Below, piece after piece: positions 1 to 8,784 of a DNA stretch of 64,000 bases. A program made the translations under genes and the position numbers. The notes under the pieces were generated by a model. It had not been told where the DNA came from and ran no database searches. It saw only the letters and a list, made by a program, of their open reading frames with translations. This DNA is from Maribacter dokdonensis DSW-8 (GTDB lineage Bacteria > Bacteroidota > Bacteroidia > Flavobacteriales > Flavobacteriaceae): positions 558,001 to 622,000 of the forward strand of contig NZ_LDPE01000001.1 in assembly GCF_001447995.1 (NCBI RefSeq). Reading direction: 5' to 3'. Within the stretch, counting starts at the first letter, position 1, and the number at the start of each line of letters is the position of its first letter.

Positions 1-1
1 A

Positions 2-1861
2 AAATATAAAGGTGAGTTTGAAGAGCGCCTTAAGGCCGTTATTAAAGAAGTTGTTAGTGCAGATGGCAATATCATCCTTTTCATTGACGAAATCCATACA
101 CTAATTGGAGCTGGTGGTGGCCAAGGAGCTATGGATGCCGCAAATATTCTTAAACCTGCTCTTGCCAGAGGAGAGCTTCGCTCAATTGGTGCAACAACTT
201 TAGATGAATACCAAAAGTATTTTGAAAAGGATAAAGCCCTAGAACGAAGATTTCAAAAAGTCATGGTAGATCAACCAGATACAGAGAGTGCCATATCAAT
301 TCTTAGAGGTATTAAAGAAAAATATGAAGCACATCATAAAGTACGTATTAAGGATGAAGCCGTAATTTCTGCCGTTGAGCTTTCTCAACGTTATATTACC
401 AATAGGTTTTTGCCAGATAAAGCAATTGACCTAATGGATGAAGCTGCCTCTAAATTAAGAATGGAAATCAATTCTAAACCAGAGGAATTAGATGTGCTTG
501 ATCGCAAGATCATGCAAATTGAAATTGAGATCGAAGCCATAAAAAGAGAAAATGATAAACAAAAGCTACAGGTTTTAAACCTAGAGCTTGCAAACATTAA
601 GGAAGAACGAAATGAAATTTTTGCACAATGGGAAAGTGAAAAATCTGTAGTTGATAATATACAACAGACAAAACAGGATATTGAAAATTTCAAAGCTGAA
701 GCAGAACGTGCGGAACGTAATGGAGATTATGGTCAAGTTGCGGAAATCAGATACGGTAAAATAAAGGAAGCGCAAGAGAAGCTTACACAATTACAAGATG
801 ACCTTAGCAATCAACAACACTCGGGAACATTGATTAAAGAGGAAGTTACCAGTGATGATATTGCCGAAGTTGTAGCTAAATGGACAGGTATACCTGTGAC
901 CAAAATGCTGCAAAGTGAGCGTGAAAAACTGTTGAAGCTAGAAAGTGTACTTCATAAAAGGGTTGTAGGACAAGAAGAAGCCATTGAAGCCGTATCCGAT
1001 GCAATTAGAAGAAGTAGAGCTGGTTTACAAGATGCAAAGAAACCAATTGGATCATTCCTTTTCTTAGGTACTACTGGCGTCGGTAAAACCGAGCTTGCCA
1101 AAACCCTTGCCTCATATTTATTTGATGATGAAAATGCCATGACTAGAATTGATATGAGCGAATATCAAGAAAGACACTCGGTTAGTAGATTAGTTGGTGC
1201 ACCTCCAGGATATGTGGGGTATGACGAAGGCGGACAATTGACGGAAGCCGTGCGAAGAAGACCTTATTCCGTTGTATTATTGGATGAAATTGAAAAAGCA
1301 CACCCAGATACTTTCAATATTTTATTGCAAGTATTGGATGAAGGCAGATTAACGGATAATAAAGGTCGTGTAGCAGATTTCAAGAATACTATTATTATCA
1401 TGACCAGTAACATGGGGAGCGATATTATACAGGAAACCTTTGAAAATACTGATGATGTTTATAGCGCATCTGAAACCGCAAGAATTGAAGTTCTTGGACT
1501 TTTAAAGAAAACGGTTAGGCCCGAGTTCATTAACAGAATTGATGACATTGTAATGTTCACACCTTTAACTAAGGATAACATTAAAGAAATTGTTAGACTT
1601 CAATTAGAGCATTTGAAGAAAATGCTTGATAAGCAGCAGATAACTCTTGACGCTACAGAAGAAGCTATCGATTACTTGGCAGAAAAAGGTTTTGACCCAC
1701 AATTTGGTGCAAGACCGGTTAAAAGAACCATTCAGAAAGAGGTACTGAACAATATGTCCAAATCCCTTTTAAGTGGAGAAATCAAATCTGACAGTGTTGT
1801 GTTGTTAGATGCTTTTGATAACAGTTTAGTATTTAGAAATCAAGAGGATATTACCGTTTAA
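2..1861 (+). CDS. clpB: ATP-dependent chaperone ClpB, 3' part (5' end outside window)
   Basis: ClpB is a cytoplasmic AAA+ disaggregase that works with DnaK to rescue aggregated proteins. The reading frame is open from base 2, so the gene begins before the window; about 619 residues are visible, against 860-870 in the whole family. The visible part starts inside the first ATPase domain, with Walker B FIDEIHTL (around bases 80-103). A long Lys/Glu-rich coiled coil, the ClpB middle domain, follows at about bases 450-800. The second ATPase domain has Walker A GTTGVGKT (bases 1068-1091), the pore-loop motif GYVGYDEGG and Walker [14 protein letters not shown]. The C-terminal D2-small domain carries GARPVKR. 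The middle domain separates ClpB from ClpA and ClpC. A hairpin terminator follows the stop codon. Identification is secure. Confidence 0.97.
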   Translation, partial: KYKGEFEERLKAVIKEVVSADGNIILFIDEIHTLIGAGGGQGAMDAANILKPALARGELRSIGATTLDEYQKYFEKDKALERRFQKVMVDQPDTESAISILRGIKEKYEAHHKVRIKDEAVISAVELSQRYITNRFLPDKAIDLMDEAASKLRMEINSKPEELDVLDRKIMQIEIEIEAIKRENDKQKLQVLNLELANIKEERNEIFAQWESEKSVVDNIQQTKQDIENFKAEAERAERNGDYGQVAEIRYGKIKEAQEKLTQLQDDLSNQQHSGTLIKEEVTSDDIAEVVAKWTGIPVTKMLQSEREKLLKLESVLHKRVVGQEEAIEAVSDAIRRSRAGLQDAKKPIGSFLFLGTTGVGKTELAKTLASYLFDDENAMTRIDMSEYQERHSVSRLVGAPPGYVGYDEGGQLTEAVRRRPYSVVLLDEIEKAHPDTFNILLQVLDEGRLTDNKGRVADFKNTIIIMTSNMGSDIIQETFENTDDVYSASETARIEVLGLLKKTVRPEFINRIDDIVMFTPLTKDNIKEIVRLQLEHLKKMLDKQQITLDATEEAIDYLAEKGFDPQFGARPVKRTIQKEVLNNMSKSLLSGEIKSDSVVLLDAFDNSLVFRNQEDITV

Positions 1862-1882
1862 TTTAAACAATTAGGATAAATG

Positions 1883-1913
1883 GCGTTCATATTTTTATAT
1901 GGACGCTTTTTTT
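1883..1913 (+). terminator. Rho-independent terminator of clpB
   Basis: A 10-bp stem (1883-1892 with 1897-1906, one G-U wobble) encloses a TTTT loop and is followed by a run of seven T. It lies 21 bases after the clpB stop codon. Confidence 0.85.
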
Positions 1914-1923
1914 ATGAACATTA

Positions 1924-1939
1924 TATACCATACAGTATA
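1924..1939. promoter_or_regulatory. Possible TetR operator (TATAC-N6-GTATA)
   Basis: An inverted repeat with 5-bp arms and a 6-bp spacer lies 33 bases before the TetR-type gene. TetR proteins usually bind such palindromes in their own promoters. The arms are short and AT-rich, so chance is a real alternative. Confidence 0.3.
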
Positions 1940-1971
1940 GATTTTTTTATATTCGCATAAAACAGTCTTAT

Positions 1972-2565
1972 ATGTCCACAAAAGCCGAAAGAACCACCGC
2001 TTATATTATTGAGACTGTCGCACCTGTTTTTAACAAACATGGTTACGTAGGTACCAGTATGAGCGACTTAACAGAGGCCACCAATCTTACTAAAGGTGCT
2101 TTGTATGGGAATTTTGAAAATAAAGAAGCTTTAGCCTTAGCTGCATTTGAGTTTAATAGAAATCTACTTCTCACGGCTATAGATGAACATCTGTCAATTG
2201 ATGGAAATGCTATGGGAAAGATCAAGAATTTAATAGAATTCTATAAAAAATATGACGTATTCACTTTAAATATGGGAGGTTGTCCTATTTTAAATGTTGG
2301 TATAGACGCTCAACATAACAACAGATTACTTGCCGCTGCCGCTAAAGAAACCATTAAGGAAATTGAAGGTAAAATTGCCTTGGTTTTTGAAAATGGAATA
2401 AATGGTGGTGAATTCAAATTACCGGTTACACCATTACAGTTTTCAAAGCAATTGTTCACTATAATACAAGGATCCATTGCAATGGCGACTTTAACCAAAG
2501 ACCGTAAATATCTATTAAATACGGTTAGCTATTTAGAAGTACTTATAAAAAGAGAACTGAAATAA
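1972..2565 (+). CDS. TetR/AcrR family transcriptional regulator
   Basis: A 197-residue one-domain-plus-ligand-domain repressor. The N-terminal helix-turn-helix covers about residues 5-55 and has the family pattern GTSMSDLTEATNLTKGALYG followed by NFENKEAL. The C-terminal half should form the ligand-binding and dimerisation domain; its stretch GGCPILNVGID resembles the YxaF-like branch of the family. No obvious efflux pump or enzyme target lies beside it: clpB is upstream and a PorP-like gene is convergent downstream, so the regulon cannot be read from context. A short palindrome at 1924-1939 could be an autoregulatory site. The stop codon sits inside the hairpin at 2553-2586. Confidence 0.9.
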   Translation: MSTKAERTTAYIIETVAPVFNKHGYVGTSMSDLTEATNLTKGALYGNFENKEALALAAFEFNRNLLLTAIDEHLSIDGNAMGKIKNLIEFYKKYDVFTLNMGGCPILNVGIDAQHNNRLLAAAAKETIKEIEGKIALVFENGINGGEFKLPVTPLQFSKQLFTIIQGSIAMATLTKDRKYLLNTVSYLEVLIKRELK

Positions 2566-2586
2566 GCAAAAGCCTATTTCAGTTCT
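2553..2586 (-). terminator. Hairpin terminator of the PorP-like gene, overlapping the TetR gene 3' end
   Basis: A perfect 12-bp stem (2553-2564 with 2575-2586) encloses a 10-base loop. Read on the minus strand it is followed by CTCTTTTT, so it mainly serves the leftward gene ending at 2621. It overlaps the last codons and stop of the TetR gene. Confidence 0.7.
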
Positions 2587-2620
2587 AACCAAGGGTGTAT
2601 TTTGTAAGAGATAAAGTTCT

Positions 2621-4255
2621 TTACTCACCTGTAACCCTGAATATCCAGATTTTATCGGTGTACTTACCATTCAATTTAGAGTCTCTTGCTTGTCTCGCAT
2701 CTTTGATAAAATCAAACTTAGCTAAGTATACATAATTATATTTATTCTTTTCCCTAAAGAAAGATTTGGCATTTATCCCTCTTTTTTTCATGTCTGCCAA
2801 GAAAGCATCCAAGTATTTTTTAGTTCCGAAAACGTTGGCAATCAAATAATACCCCGGTTCCAAAGCACCCTCTTTGGTAACTTCTTCATATTTTTCGCCA
2901 GCTTTTACTTCCACGACCTCATTTCTCATTGCCAAAGCCTTACTTTCAGCTATAGAATCTTGTCTTCTTTGCTGTGCCAGTGCAACCGCTTCTGCCTCTC
3001 TCTTCATTACGGCCGCTATGGAGTCTTTTTGCCTTTGTTGCTGCAAAGCCTTTGCTTCTGCCAAAGCTTGCTCTGCTTTGGCATTCTCTAGCGAGTCACG
3101 CTTTCTTTTAATATCCCTTTTAGATTGTTTAACTGTCAAATCTGATTGTCTAGATGCATTTTGAATAGAATCTTTTAACCTTTTACTTTCTATAAGCGCT
3201 AAACGTTCTTGTTTTTTAGACTCACGTTTTAGAGCCAATTTTTCCGCTTTGGTCAATTCAGTAGAAGCCACTTCAATTTCCTCTTGCTGAACAAGTGATT
3301 CTTCCTTCTTTTTCTCCTCAGCAATTAATTGCTCCTCAAGCTCTTCTGCCGGTGTCTGTTGTTTTCCTAATTTATAAGAAGTGACCAACTCAAATGTAGG
3401 ATCTTGACCCTTTAAATCTGAACTTGTACCCACTTCAACCAATGCACCAAAAGATAATCTCTTAAAGAAACGACCACCAATACCACCTGAAAATCCATAA
3501 AAACTATTATACCCAGCTTGCGCCCAATATTTATTAGTTGTCAATAAGGTGATTAATCCGATTTGATTGTCCAATCCTGGAATTGTTTTATAATACAGCA
3601 TTGGTCTAAATACTGAACTATCGTCACTACTTAACACACTTACAGGAAAATCGTAACTTACCAATGCCTGAAACATCCTATCATCAGGACTAGTGTTACG
3701 TTCGTTAGTGGTAAAATTATAATCGAACAAATTTTCAGAAGTTAACCCAATATTAAATCTATCGATACTTAAATTTATACCAGGAGCCATTTGTAGTATA
3801 AAATCATTTTCAGCGGAGGTTTGTATAGGATTAGGAACAAAAAAACGATCGTCAGCTAATTTTTGTTGAAAGGCAAAAACATTTAACCCAACCCCTAAGA
3901 AGATATCTTCACCAAGTGCAATATTATACGCATAATTTAAGTTTGCCCCTGTATTTAAAAAAATACCCGTATTGTGTTGAAAAAAGCCAATACCAGCAGC
4001 CGAAACATCATTTAATCTAGCTGAATAATTTAAGAAGAGAGAAGTTGGATCACCGTCATAAGTTTGCCACTGCCATCTAGACCAAAATGCAATAGAAGAT
4101 GGATTATTACGGTCTAAACTATATGCAGGGTTTACTATACTCCCGTTGTATTCAGTTAAGTTTTGTTGCCTAAAATCGGTAGGAAGTACTACTTCCTGAG
4201 CCTTAAGACCAAGAACTACAAAACCAATAAGAAGTGTCCCACAAAATTTTTTCAT
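2621..4255 (-). CDS. PorP/SprF-like outer membrane protein with coiled coil and SPOR-like C-terminus
   Basis: A 544-residue envelope protein. Residues 1-18 form a signal peptide ending near LKAQ. Residues about 20-305 match the PorP/SprF type, with the N-terminal signature ending VNPAYSL and many alternating beta strands, expected to form an outer membrane barrel. A Lys/Glu/Gln-rich helical region with repeated RQKDSI and RQDSI units covers about 310-465. The last 76 residues (YYLIANVFG..., ending VTGE) have the look of a SPOR-like peptidoglycan-binding domain. PorP/SprF proteins are linked to type IX secretion and gliding; the barrel plus wall-binding tail suggests an outer membrane to peptidoglycan linker (inference). 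The ATG at 4255 is preferred over a TTG six bases upstream because it begins MKKF and the signal peptide. Confidence 0.8.
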   Translation of the reverse strand: MKKFCGTLLIGFVVLGLKAQEVVLPTDFRQQNLTEYNGSIVNPAYSLDRNNPSSIAFWSRWQWQTYDGDPTSLFLNYSARLNDVSAAGIGFFQHNTGIFLNTGANLNYAYNIALGEDIFLGVGLNVFAFQQKLADDRFFVPNPIQTSAENDFILQMAPGINLSIDRFNIGLTSENLFDYNFTTNERNTSPDDRMFQALVSYDFPVSVLSSDDSSVFRPMLYYKTIPGLDNQIGLITLLTTNKYWAQAGYNSFYGFSGGIGGRFFKRLSFGALVEVGTSSDLKGQDPTFELVTSYKLGKQQTPAEELEEQLIAEEKKKEESLVQQEEIEVASTELTKAEKLALKRESKKQERLALIESKRLKDSIQNASRQSDLTVKQSKRDIKRKRDSLENAKAEQALAEAKALQQQRQKDSIAAVMKREAEAVALAQQRRQDSIAESKALAMRNEVVEVKAGEKYEEVTKEGALEPGYYLIANVFGTKKYLDAFLADMKKRGINAKSFFREKNKYNYVYLAKFDFIKDARQARDSKLNGKYTDKIWIFRVTGE

Positions 4256-4339
4256 ATGCAAAAAAACAAAAATTAGACTATTTATAGTACTATTTTGAAG
4301 TAATTTTAGTTATTAAATTAATACACCAAACATATTTTC

Positions 4340-4882
4340 ATGAAAGCATTCAAATATATCCTTTTTATTTTGCTGGCTATCAATCTTTCTTGCAAAGATG
4401 AACCCACCATTGATAAATCTCAAGAAGAAACTTCCATTTCTACTTTTTACTTGATAAGGCATGCGGAAAAAGATAGAAGCAATCCTGATGATGCAGACCC
4501 AGAATTAACACAGCAAGGTTTGGGAAGAGCCATGCACTGGGCAGAAATATTGGCAGACGTAGAATTAGATGCCATATATTCCACTGATTATAATAGAACG
4601 TCTATGACCGCTGCTCCAACTTCGGTAAAACAGAATATAGATGTTCAATATTACGACCCAACCTTAATTGATATTGCCCAATTTAAAAGCGAAAATTTAA
4701 ATAAGAACGTTTTAATTGTAGGACATAGTAATACAACACCTGAATTTGTAAACAAGTTAATTGACGAACAAAAATTCTATACCATTGACGACAGTGAAAA
4801 CGGTACTTTATTTATAGTTAAAATCACTAATGGCACACCATCTGTGGATAAACTCATATTTAACTGTAACTGTCCAAAATAA
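4340..4882 (+). CDS. Lipoprotein histidine phosphatase (SixA/phosphoglycerate mutase-like)
   Basis: A 180-residue secreted lipoprotein: a hydrophobic N-terminus ends in lipobox LSC with Cys18. The phosphatase signature is RHAEK (Arg40, phospho-accepting His41), the second conserved arginine region is STDYNRTSMTAAP (80-93), and the C-terminal catalytic histidine is in GHSNTT (His129). The order and spacing fit the small SixA-like branch of the histidine phosphatase superfamily rather than glycolytic mutase. The substrate is not evident. The protein is expected to be anchored in the cell envelope, so a phosphate-scavenging or phosphoprotein/sugar phosphatase role is possible. It diverges from the PorP-like gene and no operon partner is seen. 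Confidence 0.85.
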   Translation: MKAFKYILFILLAINLSCKDEPTIDKSQEETSISTFYLIRHAEKDRSNPDDADPELTQQGLGRAMHWAEILADVELDAIYSTDYNRTSMTAAPTSVKQNIDVQYYDPTLIDIAQFKSENLNKNVLIVGHSNTTPEFVNKLIDEQKFYTIDDSENGTLFIVKITNGTPSVDKLIFNCNCPK

Positions 4883-4948
4883 TACTATTTTATCCGATTA
4901 ATACGTTTAATTAGTTACAAAAGATCAAATCATTAAATGAATAGTTCT

Positions 4949-4956
4949 TACTTTTG
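4949..4956 (+). promoter_or_regulatory. smpB promoter -7 box (TACTTTTG)
   Basis: An exact match to the Bacteroidota -7 consensus TAnnTTTG lies only six bases before the smpB ATG. No TTG is present at the usual 17-23 base distance upstream. The position predicts a transcript with almost no leader. Confidence 0.55.
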
Positions 4957-4962
4957 TAGTTA

Positions 4963-5424
4963 ATGCAGAATACAATAAACATTAAGAACAAAAGAGCTCG
5001 TTTTGAATATGAGCTACAGGACAAGTTCACGGCAGGTATCGTTTTGGCCGGTACCGAGATCAAAGCCATTAGAGAAGGTCGTGCATCAATTTCTGAAAGT
5101 TTTTGTGAATTTAACGACAATGAAGAACTATTTGTAATCAATATGCAAATAGACGAGTATTCACATGCATCGCATTTTAATCATAAACCTAAAGCGGAAC
5201 GTAAATTACTTCTTCAGAAAAGAGAACTTAAAAAGCTTAGCAAAGAAGTAAAAACATCTGGTCTTACCATAGTTCCACTTAGAGTATTTATAAATGACCG
5301 CGGACTAGCAAAAATGCAGATAGCACTAGCAAAGGGTAAAAAACTCTACGACAAAAGAGAAACCATTAAGGATCGAGATAACAAAAGAGATCTTGACCGA
5401 ATTAAAAAGAACTTTAATAATTAA
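4963..5424 (+). CDS. smpB: SsrA-binding protein SmpB
   Basis: SmpB binds tmRNA and delivers it to stalled ribosomes for trans-translation. The 153-residue length is normal. Conserved family segments are [14 protein letters not shown] at the N-terminus, the central ...[18 protein letters not shown] motif, and HNHK-type residues in [15 protein letters not shown]. The C-terminal tail is basic (KRDLDRIKK), as expected for the helix that mimics the anticodon stem in the ribosomal A site. The gene converges with pcm and the two overlap by four bases at their stop codons. The tmRNA gene itself is not in this window. Confidence 0.97.
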   Translation: MQNTINIKNKRARFEYELQDKFTAGIVLAGTEIKAIREGRASISESFCEFNDNEELFVINMQIDEYSHASHFNHKPKAERKLLLQKRELKKLSKEVKTSGLTIVPLRVFINDRGLAKMQIALAKGKKLYDKRETIKDRDNKRDLDRIKKNFNN

Positions 5425-6062
5425 TTCTTATTTTCCAATAAGGGTACAAATCTAAAAGACCCGTACTCTGTCTTTGAAAATTCTTTTTCCGTAGTTCTGA
5501 CGAAAAGGGTCATTATTTGTTCTTCAAAACCAATAGGGATTACTAACCTACCCCCCACTTTTAATTGTGACAACAATGCTTTGGGTACCTCTGGGGCACC
5601 TGCCGTAACAATGATACGATCAAACGGAGCTTCTTTTGGCAAGCCTTTATAACCATCACCAAAAATCACCTGCTTTGGTCTATATCCCATTTTCTTGAAA
5701 AAAATATTGGTTTTTTTAAAAAGTTCCAATTGTCGTTCAATGGTATACACCTTCACCTTAAGTTTTAATAGAACCGCTGTTTGGTAACCACTACCTGTAC
5801 CGATTTCCAATATTTTTTGACCAGGCTCTACTTGTAATAACTCTGTTTGGAAAGCTACGGTATAAGGGTGTGAAATAGTTTGGTTTGCAGCAATGGGAAA
5901 TGCCTTGTTTTGATAGGCATGACCTTCAAAACTACTATCCATAAACAAATGTCTTGGTATTTGCCTTACGGCGTCCAGGACCTTTTTATCTGCTATTCCT
6001 TTGTCAATCAATACTTGCGCTAGGTGGTTGCGCATTCCCCTGTGTTTTAAGGTATCTTTCAA
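5421..6062 (-). CDS. pcm: Protein-L-isoaspartate O-methyltransferase
   Basis: Uses S-adenosylmethionine to methylate abnormal L-isoaspartyl residues and so starts their repair in aged proteins. The 213-residue protein has the SAM-binding motif [15 protein letters not shown] (about residues 85-99), the family motif YTIERQLEL after it, and post-motif [15 protein letters not shown]. The substrate-side motif [16 protein letters not shown] is also present. The frame begins with TTG at 6062 ([10 protein letters not shown]); the first ATG is nine codons later at 6035. I keep TTG because the KHRGM stretch resembles the N-terminus of related proteins and a -7 box lies just upstream. It overlaps the smpB stop by four bases. 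Confidence 0.93.
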   Translation of the reverse strand: MKDTLKHRGMRNHLAQVLIDKGIADKKVLDAVRQIPRHLFMDSSFEGHAYQNKAFPIAANQTISHPYTVAFQTELLQVEPGQKILEIGTGSGYQTAVLLKLKVKVYTIERQLELFKKTNIFFKKMGYRPKQVIFGDGYKGLPKEAPFDRIIVTAGAPEVPKALLSQLKVGGRLVIPIGFEEQIMTLFVRTTEKEFSKTEYGSFRFVPLLENKN

Positions 6063-6081
6063 TGGTAGTCGGTTTGTTCTT

Positions 6082-6089
6082 CAAAGTTA
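6082..6089 (-). promoter_or_regulatory. pcm promoter -7 box (TAACTTTG)
   Basis: An exact TAnnTTTG on the minus strand, 19 bases before the TTG start codon of pcm. No matching TTG -33 element was found at normal spacing. It supports the upstream TTG start. Confidence 0.45.
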
Positions 6090-6186
6090 ACAAAGTTCTT
6101 TTAACGATGGAAGAACCTATTAAAACTAATATCCATTTTTTGATAAAATTGAAATAACCGATAACCTAAAAGTACCTAACTATGCG

Positions 6187-6194
6187 TATTTTTG
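6187..6194 (+). promoter_or_regulatory. -7 box (TATTTTTG) before the oxidoreductase operon
   Basis: Matches TAnnTTTG and ends 15 bases before the ATG at 6210. It overlaps an alternative TTG start at 6192, which argues for the downstream ATG. No -33 TTG at normal spacing. Confidence 0.45.
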
Positions 6195-6209
6195 GGGAAA
6201 ACGATACAA

Positions 6210-7184
6210 ATGTTAAAAGTTGGTGTTTTAGGAGCGGGGCATCTAGGTAAGATTCACCTTAGACTCCTAAATGATTCTAAAAAATATGAACTTATCGGTT
6301 TCTACGATGCCGATAGTACAAATGGCGAAAAAGTTAGCAAGGAATTCGGATATACCTATTTTGCAAAGCTTGAAGATTTAATGAATGCCGTAGATGTGGT
6401 GGACATTGTTACCCCTACCCTTTCTCATTATGAATGTGCCAAACAGGCCATAGAAAAGGGCAAGCATATTTTTATAGAAAAACCCATTACACATACATTA
6501 GAAGAAGCAAACTCTCTATTGGCCTTAGAACAAGAATATAACGTTAAAGGTCAAGTTGGCCATGTTGAGCGTTTTAACCCTGCATTTACAGCTGTAAAAC
6601 ACGCTATAAAGGACCCAATGTTCATTGAGTCCCATAGATTGGCAGAATTTAACCCAAGAGGTACAGATGTACCAGTTGTTTTAGATTTAATGATACACGA
6701 TATAGATGCTATTTTAAGTGTCGTTAATTCTGAAGTTGTGCAGGTTAATGCGAGCGGGGTATCTGTAATAAGCCAGTCCCCAGATATTGCAAACGCTAGA
6801 TTGGAATTCGAAAATGGTTGTGTAGCCAATTTAACGGCAAGTAGAATTTCATTAAAAAATATGCGCAAGTCGCGTTTCTTTCAAAAGGATGCCTATATCT
6901 CAGTAGATTTTTTGGAAAAGAAAGTTGAAGTGGTCAAAATGAAAGACGCTCCAAAAGAACCTGGTGATTTTGATATGATCCTTCAAAATGCTGAAGGAAT
7001 AAAGAAGCAGATATATTTTGAAAATCCGTCCATTGAAACCAACAACGCCATTTTAGACGAATTAGAATCTTTTGCCGAAGCCATTGAAAACAATTCAACA
7101 CCAGTTGTTAGTTTAAAACAGGGCACACAAGCATTAAAAGTAGCTTTACAAATTATCGCAGCATTCAATCCAAAAAAAATATGA
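6210..7184 (+). CDS. Gfo/Idh/MocA family NAD(P)-dependent oxidoreductase
   Basis: A 324-residue dehydrogenase of the Gfo/Idh/MocA superfamily. The N-terminal Rossmann fold starts directly with KVGVLGAGHLGKIH. The family motif EKPITHTLEEA (the conserved Glu-Lys-Pro) follows at about residue 95, and VGHVERFNPAF with LDLMIHDIDAI (active-site histidine region) lies in the C-terminal alpha/beta domain. Family members act on sugars, inositol or bilin-like substrates; the substrate here is unknown. The ATG at 6210 is chosen over a TTG at 6192 because the Rossmann motif starts at once and a -7 box overlaps the TTG. The stop overlaps the next gene by four bases (ATGA), indicating translational coupling. 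Confidence 0.88.
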   Translation: MLKVGVLGAGHLGKIHLRLLNDSKKYELIGFYDADSTNGEKVSKEFGYTYFAKLEDLMNAVDVVDIVTPTLSHYECAKQAIEKGKHIFIEKPITHTLEEANSLLALEQEYNVKGQVGHVERFNPAFTAVKHAIKDPMFIESHRLAEFNPRGTDVPVVLDLMIHDIDAILSVVNSEVVQVNASGVSVISQSPDIANARLEFENGCVANLTASRISLKNMRKSRFFQKDAYISVDFLEKKVEVVKMKDAPKEPGDFDMILQNAEGIKKQIYFENPSIETNNAILDELESFAEAIENNSTPVVSLKQGTQALKVALQIIAAFNPKKI

Positions 7185-8071
7185 ATAAAATAGCAGTTAT
7201 AGGTGCTGGTACTATGGGTAACGGAATAGCTCATGTATTTGCGCAAAGCGGATTTCAAGTTCACCTAATAGATGTTTCGCAAGAAGCACTTGACAAAGGT
7301 TTAAGTACTATTGCCAACAATTTAGATCGTATGGTGGCAAAAGAAAAAATAACCAATGACGAAAAGACAAATACATTGGCCAACATTACACTGTTTACTG
7401 AATTAAAAACAGGGGTAAAAAATGTAGACCTTGCCATAGAGGCAGCCACAGAAAATGTAACTATAAAACTGAACATTTTTAAGGAGCTAGACGCTGTTTG
7501 TAACAACAATACAATTTTAGCCTCAAATACATCATCAATTTCCATTACGCAAATAGCAGCTGTAACCAATAGAGCTGACAAGGTAATAGGTATGCACTTC
7601 ATGAATCCTGTTCCAATTATGAAGCTAGTTGAAATCATTCGTGGTTATAGTACTTCTAACGAGACGACTAACATTATTATGGAACTTTCTAAAAAATTAG
7701 GAAAAATACCTACCGAGGTCAATGACTATCCTGGTTTTGTAGCAAACAGAATTTTAATGCCAATGATCAATGAGGCCATAGAAACATTACATCATGGTGT
7801 TGCAGGCGTAGAAGAAATTGACACGGTTATGAAACTTGGAATGGCACACCCCATGGGACCTCTTCAATTAGCAGATTTTATTGGTTTAGATGTATGCCTT
7901 TCTATTTTGAACGTTATGTACGATGGATTCAAAAACCCAAAATATGCTCCTTCTCCATTATTGATAAATATGGTTATGGCCGGAAAGAAAGGTATAAAAT
8001 CCGGTGAAGGATTTTATGATTATGCCGAAAGCAAAAAAGCCGAGGTGGTGTCAAGTCAATTTAAAAACTAA
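7181..8071 (+). CDS. hbd: 3-hydroxybutyryl-CoA / 3-hydroxyacyl-CoA dehydrogenase
   Basis: Oxidises or reduces 3-hydroxyacyl-CoA with NAD(P). The 296-residue length matches the single-function (Hbd/PaaH) type rather than the large FadB fusion. The NAD-binding motif GAGTMGNGIAHVFAQSG starts at residue 7. The catalytic region is GMHFMNPVPIMKLVEII, with the active-site histidine in MHFMNP, and the substrate and dimer domain carries YPGFVANRI and GMAHPMGPLQLADFIGLD. The start codon overlaps the preceding oxidoreductase stop. No thiolase or crotonase lies nearby, so the physiological direction, degradation or synthesis of short acyl chains, cannot be told from context. Confidence 0.93.
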   Translation: MNKIAVIGAGTMGNGIAHVFAQSGFQVHLIDVSQEALDKGLSTIANNLDRMVAKEKITNDEKTNTLANITLFTELKTGVKNVDLAIEAATENVTIKLNIFKELDAVCNNNTILASNTSSISITQIAAVTNRADKVIGMHFMNPVPIMKLVEIIRGYSTSNETTNIIMELSKKLGKIPTEVNDYPGFVANRILMPMINEAIETLHHGVAGVEEIDTVMKLGMAHPMGPLQLADFIGLDVCLSILNVMYDGFKNPKYAPSPLLINMVMAGKKGIKSGEGFYDYAESKKAEVVSSQFKN

Positions 8072-8092
8072 GTAGTAGTTGAAATCAAGTGT

Positions 8093-8746
8093 ATGTCCAT
8101 AAAAGAAAATCTTTTAGCTGTTAAACAAACCATACCCAATTCCGTAACATTGGTTGCCGTATCTAAAACAAAACCGATTTCTGATATTCAAGAAGCGTAT
8201 GACCAAGGCCAGCGTATTTTTGGAGAGAACAGGGTGCAAGAAATGACCGAAAAATGGGAAAAAATGCCAAAGGATATTGAATGGCATATGATTGGTCACC
8301 TTCAACGAAATAAGGTAAAGTACATGGCTGAATATGTTAGCTTGGTTCATGGTGTAGATAGTCCAAGACTTTTAGCCGAAATCAACAAACAAGCTGAAAA
8401 ACATAATAGAACCATACCATGTCTTTTACAAGTTCACATTGCTGAGGAAGACACCAAATTCGGATTTAACGAAGAAGAATTGCTAGACTTAGTACGTAAC
8501 GAAAATTTCAAATCGCATAAAAATGTAAAAATAGTGGGATTAATGGGTATGGCTACTTTTACCGAAAATATGGATCAAGTAAGGCGTGAGTTCAAAAGCT
8601 TACAATCGCTATACTTAAAACTTAAAAGTGAATATGCAGATTTTACAACGCTTTCAATGGGCATGAGCGGTGACTACCAAATTGCAATTGAAGAAGGTAG
8701 CACTATGGTACGTATAGGAAGTAGTATCTTTGGCTCCAGAAATTAA
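8093..8746 (+). CDS. YggS family pyridoxal phosphate homeostasis protein
   Basis: A 217-residue single-domain PLP-binding protein related to the N-terminal barrel of alanine racemase. The PLP lysine lies in LVAVSKTKP near residue 25. Other conserved segments are FGENRVQEM, EWHMIGHLQRNKVKY, GLMGMATF and the phosphate-binding C-terminal LSMGMSGDYQIAIEEG...VRIGSSIFG. Members buffer free PLP in the cytoplasm and have no known enzymatic turnover. It lies 21 bases after the dehydrogenase and reads in the same direction, so it may share its transcript. Confidence 0.94.
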   Translation: MSIKENLLAVKQTIPNSVTLVAVSKTKPISDIQEAYDQGQRIFGENRVQEMTEKWEKMPKDIEWHMIGHLQRNKVKYMAEYVSLVHGVDSPRLLAEINKQAEKHNRTIPCLLQVHIAEEDTKFGFNEEELLDLVRNENFKSHKNVKIVGLMGMATFTENMDQVRREFKSLQSLYLKLKSEYADFTTLSMGMSGDYQIAIEEGSTMVRIGSSIFGSRN

Positions 8747-8784
8747 CGCTAAAAACTACCGCCGTCCAAAACAGATAATTATAC

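Noticed and set aside
6192..6209. TTG start adding six residues to the Gfo/Idh/MocA oxidoreductase
   Set aside because: It overlaps a -7 promoter box, and the ATG at 6210 starts directly at the Rossmann fold.
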